Source: Streptomyces seoulensis
GTDB lineage: Bacteria; Actinomycetota; Actinomycetes; Streptomycetales; Streptomycetaceae
DNA length: 64,000 bases
Assembly (NCBI GenBank): GCA_013364255.1
Contig: CP054936.1
Span: 5,238,853-5,302,852, forward strand
Reading direction: 5' to 3'
Both the position numbers and the translations under genes were made by a program. The notes beneath the pieces were generated by a model. It searched no databases and was not told the origin of the DNA. It saw only the letters and a list, made by a program, of their open reading frames with translations. Each line of letters begins with the position of its first letter. Positions within the stretch are counted from its first letter, which is position 1. Below, piece after piece: positions 1-8,372 of this stretch.

Positions 1-1224
1 CATGCCGTGGGTGTCGGCGAGGGCCCGGGCGAGGGCCTCTTCGTCGAAGATCGGCCGGTGGGGCAGGGGGCTGCGCGGATCGGGGCGGCTTTCGCAGGCG
101 CCGTCGGTGTAGAGGAACAGCAGTTCGCCGGGGGCGAGCCTGAACCGCACGTCGGTGAGACGGACGGTGGGCATGACGCCGAGGAGGGTGCCGGGGACGC
201 CGGTCTCCTGGACGCGGCCGTCGGCGCGGCGGATGAGGGCCGGGGGATGCCCGGCCGTGCACAGCCGTCCGGCCGCGCCGGTGGGGGTCGTGCGGAAGGT
301 GGCCTGGACGGCGGTCAGGTAGCGCGGAGCGCGTTGGGCGAGCATGGCGGTGTTCAGCCGGTCCAGCACCGCGGCGGGCGAGAGGTGGTCGCCGGCGTCC
401 GCGCGCAGCGTGTAGCGGGCCAGGGCGGTCACCTTGGCCGCTTCGGTGCCCTTGCCGCAGACGTCGCCCAGCACGGCCGTCCACCACGGCCCGCGGGCGT
501 GGAAGAGATCGTAGAAGTCGCCGACCACCTCCACGTCACCGGTGGCGGCCAGGTAGCGGGCCGAGGCGTCCAGGCCGGGAACCGGTCGCAGCACCGGGGG
601 CAGGAGGCTGTCCTGGAGGCTCCGGGCCAGATCCCGCGAGACGGCCAGCGCGTTCCGCGCGCTGTGCAGTGCGCTCTGCGCGACGCTCAGCGAGATCCGC
701 AGGTTGATCTCGTTGGCCACCGCCCGGGCCAGGACGGCGAGTGACTCCAGCTCGTGCTGCTCCCACCGCCGGGGGTTGGCGTCGATGACGCACATCGTCC
801 CGATCGCCTGTCCGTCGGCGGTGACGATGGGGAAGCCGGCCCAGGCGCCGACCCCCCACGGGCCGATCGCCCGGTGCCCGGCGGTGCGGGGGTCTTTCTC
901 GGCGTCCTCCACGACGAACGGGCCGTTCGCTCCGACGGCGAAGTAGCAGAAGCTGTCACCCACCGCGTTCTGCCAGTTCTCCACACCCCCGTACGCCAGG
1001 TGCGGCACCGACTTCCAGTAGGTACGCGTCTTCCCCACGAACGTGATCGCCGAGATGGCCGCACCCGTGATCGACACCGCCAGCCGTGCAAGGTCATCGA
1101 ACACCTGCTCGGGAGCGCTGCCGATCATCCCGCTGGCCTCCAGCGCCGCCAGCCGGGCCGGGTCCGACAGCACCGCCGGCAGCCCGTCCTCCCGCATTCC
1201 GCCGGGATACTCCAACTCGCCCAC
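1..1224 (-). CDS. GAF-domain PP2C (SpoIIE-type) phosphatase, C-terminus cut by window edge
   Basis: The minus-strand frame is open from a GTG at 1224 to the window edge, giving 408 visible residues. Residues about 25-190 form a GAF sensor domain (ITFVGKTRTYWKSV, GDSFCYFAV, then FPIVTADGQAIGTMCVID). A helical linker follows, then a PP2C/SpoIIE phosphatase domain with DVEVVGDFYDLF, a GDVCGKG metal site and GELLFLYTDG. In streptomycetes this family dephosphorylates anti-anti-sigma factors and links a ligand or redox signal to sigma-factor partner switching. An AAAGAGA element precedes the GTG. An in-frame ATG at 1197 is an alternative start. The family assignment is firm but the partner is unknown. 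Confidence 0.85.
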   Translation of the reverse strand, partial: MGELEYPGGMREDGLPAVLSDPARLAALEASGMIGSAPEQVFDDLARLAVSITGAAISAITFVGKTRTYWKSVPHLAYGGVENWQNAVGDSFCYFAVGANGPFVVEDAEKDPRTAGHRAIGPWGVGAWAGFPIVTADGQAIGTMCVIDANPRRWEQHELESLAVLARAVANEINLRISLSVAQSALHSARNALAVSRDLARSLQDSLLPPVLRPVPGLDASARYLAATGDVEVVGDFYDLFHARGPWWTAVLGDVCGKGTEAAKVTALARYTLRADAGDHLSPAAVLDRLNTAMLAQRAPRYLTAVQATFRTTPTGAAGRLCTAGHPPALIRRADGRVQETGVPGTLLGVMPTVRLTDVRFRLAPGELLFLYTDGACESRPDPRSPLPHRPIFDEEALARALADTHGM

Positions 1225-1451
1225 GACCCGTCTCTTTCCCGGCCCACCGCAGGATCTCACGAGCCAGCCAACCACAGCTCCCCGGCCCTGTCAGCTACGG
1301 GTCGACCGACCTCTCCAGCCCGATCGGCCGGAGCCGGTCCGTCGGCGGACGAGGGCCGGCCCAAGCGGTCGGCGCAGCACCGCAGTCCAGGAAGCCGGCG
1401 TCACGTGGACGCCAAGGGCGCGCGGCCCTCCGATTGGATCCGACAGCAAAC

Positions 1452-1478
1452 AAGGCCCAGGTCTCAGACCTGGGCCTT
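1452..1478 (-). terminator. Hairpin terminator of tRNA-Gly
   Basis: A perfect inverted repeat (AAGGCCCAGGTC / GACCTGGGCCTT) lies immediately 3' of the tRNA on the minus strand and is followed by TTG-rich sequence. Confidence 0.75.
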
Positions 1479-1483
1479 CTCTC

Positions 1484-1557
1484 TGGAGCGGGTGACGAGA
1501 ATCGAACTCGCGCTCTCAGCTTGGGAAGCTGATGTTCTACCATTAAACTACACCCGC
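1484..1557 (-). tRNA. tRNA-Gly, anticodon CCC
   Basis: On the minus strand the acceptor GCGGGTG (from 1557) pairs with CACCCGC, followed by discriminator T and an encoded CCA at 1486-1484. The anticodon stem TCAGC/GCTGA encloses the loop TTCCCAA, so the anticodon is CCC (plus-strand 1523-1525), reading GGG glycine codons. The T-loop sequence GTTCGATTC is present. The length of 71 nt plus CCA is normal for tRNA-Gly. Confidence 0.95.
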
Positions 1558-1838
1558 GTGAGCCGTCGACGGAGTCGATGATCGGCGCTCGCTCACTGTA
1601 CCCCATCCCTGGCCCCCGGTGTCCAAGCCGTGGGGCCGGCGTGCGTTTCAGGGGTGTGCCCGGAGGGCATCCGCGCTGCGGGCGGGGCGAGTTGGGGCGT
1701 AACCTGGCGCCCGGCGGGGCGTTGGCCAGGGGGCGGAGTGCCGCCTGGAGGACCGTCGCTTTGATCCCGTACTGTGTGCTTTTGCCGTCCAGCGGCAGAA
1801 GGCCGGACGGGGTTCTGGGGAAGGGACTTGAGGGCTTG

Positions 1839-1997
1839 ATGGAGCGCACCGTCGTCCGCTGTGCCGAAGGGCACGTGTTCAGCACCGTTTCGTTCCCGAT
1901 GCAGCAGGCCGGGCGGCTCGGCCCCGGCCGGCTCGTGCGGTGCCCTCGATGCGCCCGGCTCCGCAGCGCGGTGCCGGTGACCCTCGAGCGGCGTTAG
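1839..1997 (+). CDS. Small zinc-ribbon-like conserved protein (52 aa)
   Basis: An ATG at 1839 preceded by a GAGGG ribosome site opens a 52-codon frame. The protein starts MERTVVRCAEGHVFST and ends in a basic tail. It has RCAEGH near the N-terminus and RCPRCARL near the C-terminus, so it could bind one metal ion through Cys/His pairs. Small proteins of this type occur widely in Streptomyces, but I know of no function. It stands alone between the tRNA gene and dcd. An open frame extends upstream to 1578, but its codon use there is not coding-like. Confidence 0.7.
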   Translation: MERTVVRCAEGHVFSTVSFPMQQAGRLGPGRLVRCPRCARLRSAVPVTLERR

Positions 1998-2100
1998 AGG
2001 GCCACCGGAGAAGCGATAGAACGGCACAGCGGTACCCGACCGCGGCGCGTGGAGTCGTCCTGATTGTGGGGGCTCCGCGCGCCTTGCGTATCCTCGGGGC

Positions 2101-2676
2101 GTGCTTCTCTCAGACAAGGACATCCGGGCCGAGATCGAATCCGGGCGGGTACGGATCGATCCCTTCGACCAATCCATGGTGCAGCCGTCGAGCATCGACG
2201 TGCGGCTCGACCGCTACTTCCGGGTGTTCGAGAACCACCGCTACCCCCACATCGACCCCTCCGTCGAGCAGGCGGACCTGACCCGGCTGGTGGAGCCGGA
2301 CGGGGACGAGCCGTTCATCCTGCACCCCGGCGAGTTCGTCCTCGCCAGCACCTACGAGGTCATCACCCTCCCCGACGACCTCGCCTCCCGCCTGGAGGGC
2401 AAGAGCTCGCTCGGGCGGCTCGGGCTCGTCACGCACTCCACCGCCGGCTTCATCGACCCCGGCTTCTCCGGGCACGTCACGCTGGAGCTGTCGAACCTCG
2501 CCACCCTGCCGATCAAGCTCTGGCCGGGTATGAAGATCGGCCAGCTGTGCATGTTCCGGCTCAGCTCGCCCGCCGAGGAGCCGTACGGCAGTGAGCGCTA
2601 CGGCTCCCGCTACCAGGGACAGCGCGGGCCCACCGCCTCGCGGTCCTTCCTGAACTTCCACCGGACCCGGGTCTGA
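2101..2676 (+). CDS. dcd: dCTP deaminase
   Basis: This 191-residue protein starts at GTG 2101 (MLLSDKDIRAEIESGRVRI) and has the full family length. It carries the substrate loop QPSSIDVRLD, FVLASTYEVITLPDDLA, the catalytic segment EGKSSLGRLGL and the HSTAGFIDPGFSGH signature. It deaminates dCTP to dUTP in the cytosol, supplying dUMP for thymidylate synthesis. Some actinobacterial Dcd enzymes are bifunctional dCTP deaminase/dUTPases, and sequence alone does not settle this here. The phosphoribosyltransferase gene follows 14 bp downstream on the same strand, so the two are probably co-transcribed nucleotide-metabolism genes. Confidence 0.95.
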   Translation: MLLSDKDIRAEIESGRVRIDPFDQSMVQPSSIDVRLDRYFRVFENHRYPHIDPSVEQADLTRLVEPDGDEPFILHPGEFVLASTYEVITLPDDLASRLEGKSSLGRLGLVTHSTAGFIDPGFSGHVTLELSNLATLPIKLWPGMKIGQLCMFRLSSPAEEPYGSERYGSRYQGQRGPTASRSFLNFHRTRV

Positions 2677-2690
2677 GGGGCACCACCGAC

Positions 2691-3188
2691 ATGAGCGACG
2701 TACGAGAGAACCTCACCTACGAGCGGTTCGGCGCCGCGGTGCGCGAACTCGCGCAGACCATCGCCGACGACGGCTACGAGCCCGACATCGTCCTCAGCAT
2801 CGCGCGCGGCGGCGTCTTCGTCGCCGGCGGGCTCGCCTACGCCCTGGACTGCAAGAACATCCACCTCGTGAACGTGGAGTTCTACACCGGCGTCGGCACG
2901 ACGCTGGAGATGCCCGTCATGCTCGCGCCCGTGCCCAACGTGATCGACTTCTCCGACAAGAAGGTCCTGATCACCGACGACGTCGCCGACACCGGCAAGA
3001 CCCTCAAGCTGGTCCGAGACTTCTGCCTCGACACCGTCGCCGAGGTGCGCAGCGCCGTCGTCTACGAGAAGTCCCACTCGCTGGTGAAGTGCGAGTACGT
3101 CTGGAAGCGCACCGACGACTGGATCAACTTCCCGTGGTCCGTCGAGCCGCCCGTGGTCAAGCGGTCGGGGCAGGTGCTCGACGCCTGA
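2691..3188 (+). CDS. Phosphoribosyltransferase domain protein
   Basis: This 165-aa protein has a type I phosphoribosyltransferase fold. It shows VLSIARGGVFVAGGLAYALD near residues 34-53 and the PRPP-binding loop VLITDDVADTGKTLKLV near 100-116. Homologues are annotated as hypoxanthine- or xanthine-guanine-like transferases, but the base specificity of this branch is not established. The C-terminus contains several Trp residues (YVWKRTDDWINFPW), as in the xanthine/hypoxanthine group. It follows dcd by 14 bp and ends just before a strong palindromic terminator. Confidence 0.85.
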   Translation: MSDVRENLTYERFGAAVRELAQTIADDGYEPDIVLSIARGGVFVAGGLAYALDCKNIHLVNVEFYTGVGTTLEMPVMLAPVPNVIDFSDKKVLITDDVADTGKTLKLVRDFCLDTVAEVRSAVVYEKSHSLVKCEYVWKRTDDWINFPWSVEPPVVKRSGQVLDA

Positions 3189-3218
3189 GTTGCGCCAGGC
3201 GACATCTGAGATGCGTGA

Positions 3219-3252
3219 GGAAGGGGCCCGGCTGATCAGCCGGGCCCCTTCC
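3219..3252. terminator. Perfect 17-bp palindrome, bidirectional terminator
   Basis: GGAAGGGGCCCGGCTGA is followed at once by its exact complement, centred on TGATCA. It lies between the convergent phosphoribosyltransferase (+) and Yip1 (-) genes. Confidence 0.85.
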
Positions 3253-3274
3253 CCCTACCTGCGCACGTGTTCCG

Positions 3275-4225
3275 CTAGAACGTCCCCAGCTTCACGATCG
3301 ACAGCAGGGCGATCAGCTGGATGGCCGACGCGCCCAGGGCCTTCGGCCAGGGCAGGTCGTGGGAGCGGCTGACCATCAGGGTGAGCAGGGCGCCGCCCGC
3401 GATCCAGGTGGCCCAGCCGAGCAGCTGGACGAAGCCCGCGTCGCCGCCGGCGAACGTCGCGACGATCAGGCGCGGCGCGTCCGTGAGCGACATGATCAGC
3501 ATGGACAGGCCCACCGTGGGCTGCCACGCGCCGTCGCCGCCCAGCTGGCGGGCCAGGGTGTGGGTGACCACGCCCAGGACGAAGGCGCTGATCACCATGG
3601 CCACGGCCGTGATCAGGACGATGGGGATCGCGCTGGAGAGGGTGGCGTGCAGGGCGTCCGCGCGGGCGCCGTCGAAGCCGAAGACGGCCAGCAGGCCGTA
3701 GAGGAACGTCACGATGAGGGCCGGGACCCACATCGTGTAGTCCCGCATCCGCAGGAAGGTCTGATTCGGGGACAGCACGACGCCCTTCAGCAGCTCCTTC
3801 CAGGGGAGCGGCGGGCCGATCGGCGCCGCGGGCGCGGCGGCCGAGCCGGCCTGGTACGTCGAGCCCTGGGTGTAGCCGGCGGCCTCGTCGATCGAGAAGG
3901 CCTGGGTGTGGCCCGGCTGGTTCGCCGCGTACGGGTCGTACGTGCCGCCCTGGGCGTCCGGGTGGCCACCGTCGAAGTACTCCGGCCCGCCGTCGGCCTG
4001 CCCGGGACCCGGGTATCCGTACGGCTGCCCCTGCTGCGGGTACGGCGGCTGCGGCGCCGACGGGTAGCCGTACGAGGGACCCGCCGGGCCCGGGCGGCCG
4101 GCGGGCTGACCGTACGACGGTCCCGCGGGCCGCCCACGCCCGTACGACGGCCCCTGCGGCGCCTGCTGTCCTTGGGGGGTGCGGTCGTCCCGGCGGCCCC
4201 CGCGTCCGTTCCTGAATCCAGCCAC
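3275..4225 (-). CDS. Yip1-domain integral membrane protein
   Basis: The 316-residue protein has an N-terminal third of about 125 residues rich in Gly, Pro, Tyr and Gln (repeats of the GPSYG type), which is probably disordered and cytoplasmic. It is followed by a Yip1 family membrane domain: PNQTFLRMRD, then roughly five hydrophobic segments between residues 160 and 310. GTG 4225 (VAGFRNGRGG) is the start used, although its ribosome site is weak. Bacterial Yip1 proteins have no firmly assigned role. The gene is monocistronic and convergent with the dcd operon. Confidence 0.8.
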   Translation of the reverse strand: MAGFRNGRGGRRDDRTPQGQQAPQGPSYGRGRPAGPSYGQPAGRPGPAGPSYGYPSAPQPPYPQQGQPYGYPGPGQADGGPEYFDGGHPDAQGGTYDPYAANQPGHTQAFSIDEAAGYTQGSTYQAGSAAAPAAPIGPPLPWKELLKGVVLSPNQTFLRMRDYTMWVPALIVTFLYGLLAVFGFDGARADALHATLSSAIPIVLITAVAMVISAFVLGVVTHTLARQLGGDGAWQPTVGLSMLIMSLTDAPRLIVATFAGGDAGFVQLLGWATWIAGGALLTLMVSRSHDLPWPKALGASAIQLIALLSIVKLGTF

Positions 4226-4522
4226 GTCGTCGAACGTACCTGGTCCCGGGGACCGGCAGGGCGGCTCCGGACGTCCGGGACCGGCTTTGCTGCCGACCTG
4301 TGACGTCCCCTAAGGGGCCGGCGCCCCTCCAGCCCCGGGTTTCCTCAGGGTTTCGCACCGGCCCGGCTCTTCTCGGGGCCGGCGGCCGAGAGTTGGGACG
4401 GGGGCGGGGCCGGTGGGGCAGTGGGCCGGAGTGCCGCCGTCTCATCCGCCGGCCGTCTCCAGGTCCTCTAGCCTGTCTGCGACGGATTTCTGTTCCGGCG
4501 TAGTTTCTCCTCTGCCGAGGGG

Positions 4523-5125
4523 ATGGGGGTGGGTGTGTTCAGCGAAAATGATCGTGAGCACTACTTTTCCGGGTACCGATCGAGCACCGTGGAAGTGCCG
4601 AAGGAATTGCGGGCGCGGCCGACGCTGATCGAGGCATGGAGCTGGATCGGCAGCGGGATCGGCTTCAAGGTCGTCGGCGTCACATCTCCGGGCGGCCGTT
4701 ACACGGAGAAGTCTCTGGGGGAATCGGGTGTACTCCGGGGGAAAGCGCACATCCTTATTGGGCCAGGAGAATGCGAAGAAGTGCGCGTTATTCGCGGTAT
4801 GAACATGGTGGGACGGTGGAAGATGCGGTTCGCGGACGCGCTGTCCGTTGAGCCGCTGCCGCCGAAGGCCACGGGCAAGACGTCCCGGGTGTTCCAGTGC
4901 CCGGCGCCTGGGACACGGTTGTCGGCGCGGTTCGGAGACGTGGGCGGGCGACTCGGTGTCTACGACGAACGTGGGGAGCGCGTTCGGGTGCTCGCCGAAC
5001 GCGGGCATCGGTTCGATGAGACGGTCACCGTCCCGGATGTGACGGGCCTGCTGGCAGTGGAAGGGGCGCTCCTGCAACGGGATTGGGGTCCGATGACGGA
5101 ATGGACTCTGCGGACCGAGGAGTGA
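4523..5125 (+). CDS. Hypothetical protein (about 196-200 aa)
   Basis: I do not recognise this protein. The frame has coding-like codon use and contains VFSENDREHYFSGYRSSTVEV, a Gly-rich strand region (SWIGSGIGFKVVGV) and a C-terminal beta-rich half. No signal peptide, membrane segment or known catalytic motif is visible. ATG 4523 lies inside the GAGGGGA ribosome site, so the real start may be GTG 4535 (VFSENDRE). A/T content is slightly higher than in its neighbours, which could indicate an accessory gene. It is followed closely by the monooxygenase-like gene. Confidence 0.6.
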   Translation: MGVGVFSENDREHYFSGYRSSTVEVPKELRARPTLIEAWSWIGSGIGFKVVGVTSPGGRYTEKSLGESGVLRGKAHILIGPGECEEVRVIRGMNMVGRWKMRFADALSVEPLPPKATGKTSRVFQCPAPGTRLSARFGDVGGRLGVYDERGERVRVLAERGHRFDETVTVPDVTGLLAVEGALLQRDWGPMTEWTLRTEE

Positions 5126-5198
5126 CCGGCCGCCCTCGGTCCGGTACGTCGTGCCGTCTTCCGGGACTCGGCCCGTGCCCATGGTCCAGGATGGGGTC

Positions 5199-5528
5199 AT
5201 GAGCGTAGTGAAGATCAACGTGCTGACCGTGCCGGCCGAGCAGCGGGAGACGCTGGAGAAGCGCTTCGCCTCCCGTGCGCACGCCGTGGAGAACTCCGAC
5301 GGGTTCGAGTGGTTCGAGCTGCTGCGGCCCGTGGAGGGCACCGACCAGTACCTCGTGTACACGCGCTGGCGCGACGAGGAGTCGTTCCAGGCGTGGATGG
5401 AGGGGCCGATGAAGTCCGCGCACCAGGGCGGCGGCGAGGGCGGTGGCGAGCGGCCCAGGCCGGCGGCCTCCGGCTCGACCCTGTGGTCCTTCGAGGTGGT
5501 GCAGCAGGCCGCCCCGAAGAGCGCCTGA
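5199..5528 (+). CDS. Antibiotic biosynthesis monooxygenase (ABM) family protein
   Basis: This 109-aa ABM/dimeric alpha-beta barrel protein reads MSVVKINVLTVPAEQRETLE, then NSDGFEWFELLRP, QYLVYTRWRDEESFQAWM and a C-terminal WSFEVVQQA strand. Family members include cofactor-free monooxygenases and haem-degrading enzymes of the MhuD/IsdG type; the substrate cannot be told here. ATG 5199 was chosen because the ABM fold begins there; an upstream in-frame start at 5151 would add unconserved residues. It converges on the Fe-S oxidoreductase gene across a tandem-repeat block. Confidence 0.8.
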   Translation: MSVVKINVLTVPAEQRETLEKRFASRAHAVENSDGFEWFELLRPVEGTDQYLVYTRWRDEESFQAWMEGPMKSAHQGGGEGGGERPRPAASGSTLWSFEVVQQAAPKSA

Positions 5529-5544
5529 CGACGACACGCCGCAC

Positions 5545-5715
5545 CCGACGGAGCGCGCCGTACCCGACGGAGCGCGCCGTACCTGACGGAGCGCGCCGTA
5601 CCTGACGGAGCGCGCCGTACCTGACGGAGCGCGCCGTACCCGACGGAGCGCGCCGTACCCGACGGAGCACGCCCTACCCGACGGAGCACGACGCACCTGA
5701 CGGAGCACGACGTAC
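5545..5715. repeat. Nine tandem copies of a 19-bp unit
   Basis: The unit CYGACGGAGCGCGCCGTAC repeats with exact 19-bp period from 5545 to 5715. The first six copies are almost identical; the last three diverge (for example GAGCACGACGTAC). There are no spacers, so it is a minisatellite in the convergent intergenic gap. Confidence 0.95.
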
Positions 5716-5744
5716 CTGACGCCGCGCAGACGAAACGCGTCGTA

Positions 5745-5790
5745 CATGACGGCGCCCCCCGACCCGCGCGGGTCGGAGGGCGCCGTCATG
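5745..5790. terminator. Long inverted repeat between convergent genes
   Basis: CATGACGGCGCCC (5745-5757) pairs with GGGCGCCGTCATG (5778-5790) around an inner GACCCGCGCGGGTC stem. It is a likely bidirectional terminator for the ABM gene and the Fe-S oxidoreductase. Confidence 0.75.
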
Positions 5791-5805
5791 GCGTTCAGCG
5801 GCCGG

Positions 5806-8094
5806 TCACTTCACCGGCTGCGGCTCCGGGGCGCTCTCGCTGTCCGCCTCGCCCGCCGGGGGCTCGTCCACCGGGGTCTTGACGGAGTCCAGCAGCAGCT
5901 GGGCGACGTCCACGACCTGGATGGACTCCTTGGCCTTGCCGTCGTTCTTCTTGCCGTTGACCGAGTCGGTGAGCATGACCAGGCAGAACGGGCAGGCGGT
6001 GGAGACGATGTCCGGGTTGAGGGAGAGGGCCTCGTCGACGCGCTCGTTGTTGATGCGCTTGCCGATCCGCTCCTCCATCCACATCCGCGCGCCGCCGGCG
6101 CCGCAGCAGAAGCCGCGCTCCTTGTGGCGGTGCATCTCCTCGTTGCGCAGGCCCGGGACGCTGGCGATGATCTCGCGCGGCGGGGTGTAGATCTTGTTGT
6201 GACGGCCCAGGTAGCACGGGTCGTGGTAGGTGATGATGCCCTCGACCGGGGTCACCGGGACGAGCTTGCCCTCGTCCACCAGGTGCTGGAGCAGCTGGGT
6301 GTGGTGGATGACCTCGTAGTCGCCGCCGATCTGCGGGTACTCGTTGCCGATCGTGTTGAGGCAGTGCGGGCAGGTCGCGACGATCTTCTTCGCCGACTTC
6401 GGCTTCCGCGACTCGTCGGTGACCTTGCCGTCGTCGTCCATCTCCTCGCCGAAGGCGGCGTTGAGGGACATGACGTTCTCCATGCCGAGCTCCTGGAACA
6501 GGGGCTCGTTGCCCAGGCGGCGGGCGGAGTCACCGGTGCACTTCTCGTCGCCGCCCATGATCGCGAACTTCACGCCCGCGATGTGCAGCAGCTCCGCGAA
6601 GGCCTTCGTGGTCTTCTTGGCCCGGTCCTCCAGGGCGCCCGCGCAGCCGACCCAGTACAGGTACTCGACCTCGGTGAGGTCCTCGATGTCCTTGCCGACC
6701 ACCGGGACCTCGAAGTCGACCTCCTTGGTCCACTCCAGGCGCTGCTTCTTGGCCAGGCCCCAGGGGTTGCCCTTCTTCTCCAGGTTCTTGAGCATCGTGC
6801 CCGCCTCGGACGGGAACGCCGACTCGATCATCACCTGGTAGCGGCGCATGTCCACGATGTGGTCCACGTGCTCGATGTCCACCGGGCACTGCTCGACGCA
6901 GGCGCCGCAGGTGGTGCAGGACCACAGGACGTCGGGGTCGATGACGCCGTTCTCCTCGGCGGTGCCGATCAGCGGGCGCTCGGCCTCGGCCAGCGCGGCG
7001 GCCGGAACGTCCTTGAGGGCCTCCTCGGACGCCTTCTCCTCGCCCTCCACGCTCTTGCCGCCGCCGGCGAGCAGGTAGGGGGCCTTGGCGTGCGCGTGGT
7101 CGCGCAGCGACATGATCAGCAGCTTCGGGGAGAGCGGCTTGCCGGTGTTCCACGCGGGGCACTGCGACTGGCAGCGGCCGCACTCGGTGCAGGTGGAGAA
7201 GTCCAGCAGGCCCTTCCAGGAGAAGTGCTCGACCTGCGAGACGCCGAACACGTCGTCGTCGCCCGGGTCGGTGAAGTCGATCGCCTTGCCGCCCGACGTC
7301 ATCGGCTGGAGCGCGCCCAGGGCCGTACCGCCGTCCGCCTCGCGCTTGAACCAGATGTTCGGGAAGGCGAGGAAGCGGTGCCAGGCGACGCCCATGTCGG
7401 TCTTCAGGGCGACCGTGATCATCCAGATGAACGAGGTCGCGATCTTCAGGCCGGCGAAGAAGTAGGTGAGGTTCTGGAGCGTGGAGGCGTCCATGCCGCG
7501 CAGCCAGGAGACCACCGGGTACGAGATGAAGAACGACGCCTCGTAGCCGTCGACGTGGTGCTGGGCGCCCTCCAGGGCGTGCAGCATGAAGATGCAGACG
7601 CCGACGATGAGGATCACGCACTCGACGAAGTACGCCTGGCCGAAGTTTGAGCCGGCGAAGCGGGACTTGCGGCCCGGCTTGTCCGGCTTGCTCAGCTGGC
7701 GGATCGCGATCAGGACCAGGATGCCGAGCACCGTCATCGTGCCGATGAACTCGACGAACACGTTGTACGGCGCCCACTCGCCGATGACCGGCAGCAGCCA
7801 GTCGGCCTGGAAGAGCTGGCCGATGGCGTTGACGATCGTCAGCAGCAGCGAGAAGAAGCCCACCGCCACGAACCAGTGCGCCACGCCGACGACGCCCCAG
7901 CGGTTCATCCGGGTGTGGCCGAGGAACTCCTTGACCACGGTGAGGGTGCGCTGTGCGGGCTCGTTGGTCCGGGTACCGGCGGGCACGGACTGGCCGAGCC
8001 GCATGGAGGTGTAGATCTGCCAGACGGCGCGGCCGAACAGTGCCACGCCGACCACGATCAGGACCAGCGACACGATGATCGCGGCGAGTTGCAT
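5806..8094 (-). CDS. Membrane Fe-S oxidoreductase, EtfD/HdrD-like
   Basis: In this 762-aa protein, residues 1-280 carry about six hydrophobic helices of NarI/cytochrome-b-like type (MQLAAIIVSLVLIVVGVALF, WFVAVGFFSLLLTIV). Two 4Fe-4S motifs follow (CTECGRCQSQCP and CTTCGACVEQCP), then two cysteine-rich CCG domains (CPHCLNTIGNEYP, HDPCYLGRHN, FCCGAGGARMWMEERIG, CPFCLVML). This matches EtfD (Rv0338c) of mycobacteria, which passes electrons from electron-transfer flavoprotein to menaquinone during beta-oxidation. That role is inferred from architecture. An AGGAG ribosome site precedes ATG 8094, and a TetR-type palindrome lies 28 bp further upstream. The acidic C-terminal tail is unconserved. Confidence 0.8.
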   Translation of the reverse strand: MQLAAIIVSLVLIVVGVALFGRAVWQIYTSMRLGQSVPAGTRTNEPAQRTLTVVKEFLGHTRMNRWGVVGVAHWFVAVGFFSLLLTIVNAIGQLFQADWLLPVIGEWAPYNVFVEFIGTMTVLGILVLIAIRQLSKPDKPGRKSRFAGSNFGQAYFVECVILIVGVCIFMLHALEGAQHHVDGYEASFFISYPVVSWLRGMDASTLQNLTYFFAGLKIATSFIWMITVALKTDMGVAWHRFLAFPNIWFKREADGGTALGALQPMTSGGKAIDFTDPGDDDVFGVSQVEHFSWKGLLDFSTCTECGRCQSQCPAWNTGKPLSPKLLIMSLRDHAHAKAPYLLAGGGKSVEGEEKASEEALKDVPAAALAEAERPLIGTAEENGVIDPDVLWSCTTCGACVEQCPVDIEHVDHIVDMRRYQVMIESAFPSEAGTMLKNLEKKGNPWGLAKKQRLEWTKEVDFEVPVVGKDIEDLTEVEYLYWVGCAGALEDRAKKTTKAFAELLHIAGVKFAIMGGDEKCTGDSARRLGNEPLFQELGMENVMSLNAAFGEEMDDDGKVTDESRKPKSAKKIVATCPHCLNTIGNEYPQIGGDYEVIHHTQLLQHLVDEGKLVPVTPVEGIITYHDPCYLGRHNKIYTPPREIIASVPGLRNEEMHRHKERGFCCGAGGARMWMEERIGKRINNERVDEALSLNPDIVSTACPFCLVMLTDSVNGKKNDGKAKESIQVVDVAQLLLDSVKTPVDEPPAGEADSESAPEPQPVK

Positions 8095-8121
8095 TGGGGC
8101 TCCTGTGAGGCGGCCTCGAAA

Positions 8122-8135
8122 TTACTAAGCGGTAA
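8122..8135. promoter_or_regulatory. TetR-type operator candidate upstream of Fe-S oxidoreductase
   Basis: On the minus strand the sequence TTACC-GCTT-AGTAA forms an inverted repeat with one mismatch, 28-41 bp upstream of ATG 8094. Palindromes of this form are typical of TetR-family regulators of acyl-CoA and fatty-acid genes in actinobacteria; assignment here is inference. Confidence 0.5.
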
Positions 8136-8372
8136 CTTATGCAGTCCGTTTGAGACTACCCTCATCCTCCGTCGCAATGTAGCCGGGCGCGGGGTGATCT
8201 GGGTCGCTGAGGGTCGCCTGACGTGGCGATCGGGCCCGCCCGCGACCCGCCCGGGGGTCCGGCCGCGAGGGATGCCTGAAGTACGGCCTTCGCAGGGACG
8301 TATCGGGATCGAACTCTGTTCCGATCGTGTTATTCACACCCAATCGCCCGATATACCCCTAATTTAAGAACC

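Noticed and set aside
1484..1557. tRNA-Gly as an integration site
   Set aside because: I see no integrase gene and no repeated tRNA 3' end in the window.
5545..5715. Possible CRISPR array
   Set aside because: The 19-bp units are contiguous without spacers, and no cas genes are nearby.
5746..7650. 634-codon plus-strand ORF opposite the Fe-S oxidoreductase
   Set aside because: It is rich in Val/Leu/Asp/Gly repeats without motifs, while the minus strand encodes clear Fe-S and membrane motifs with the right codon bias.
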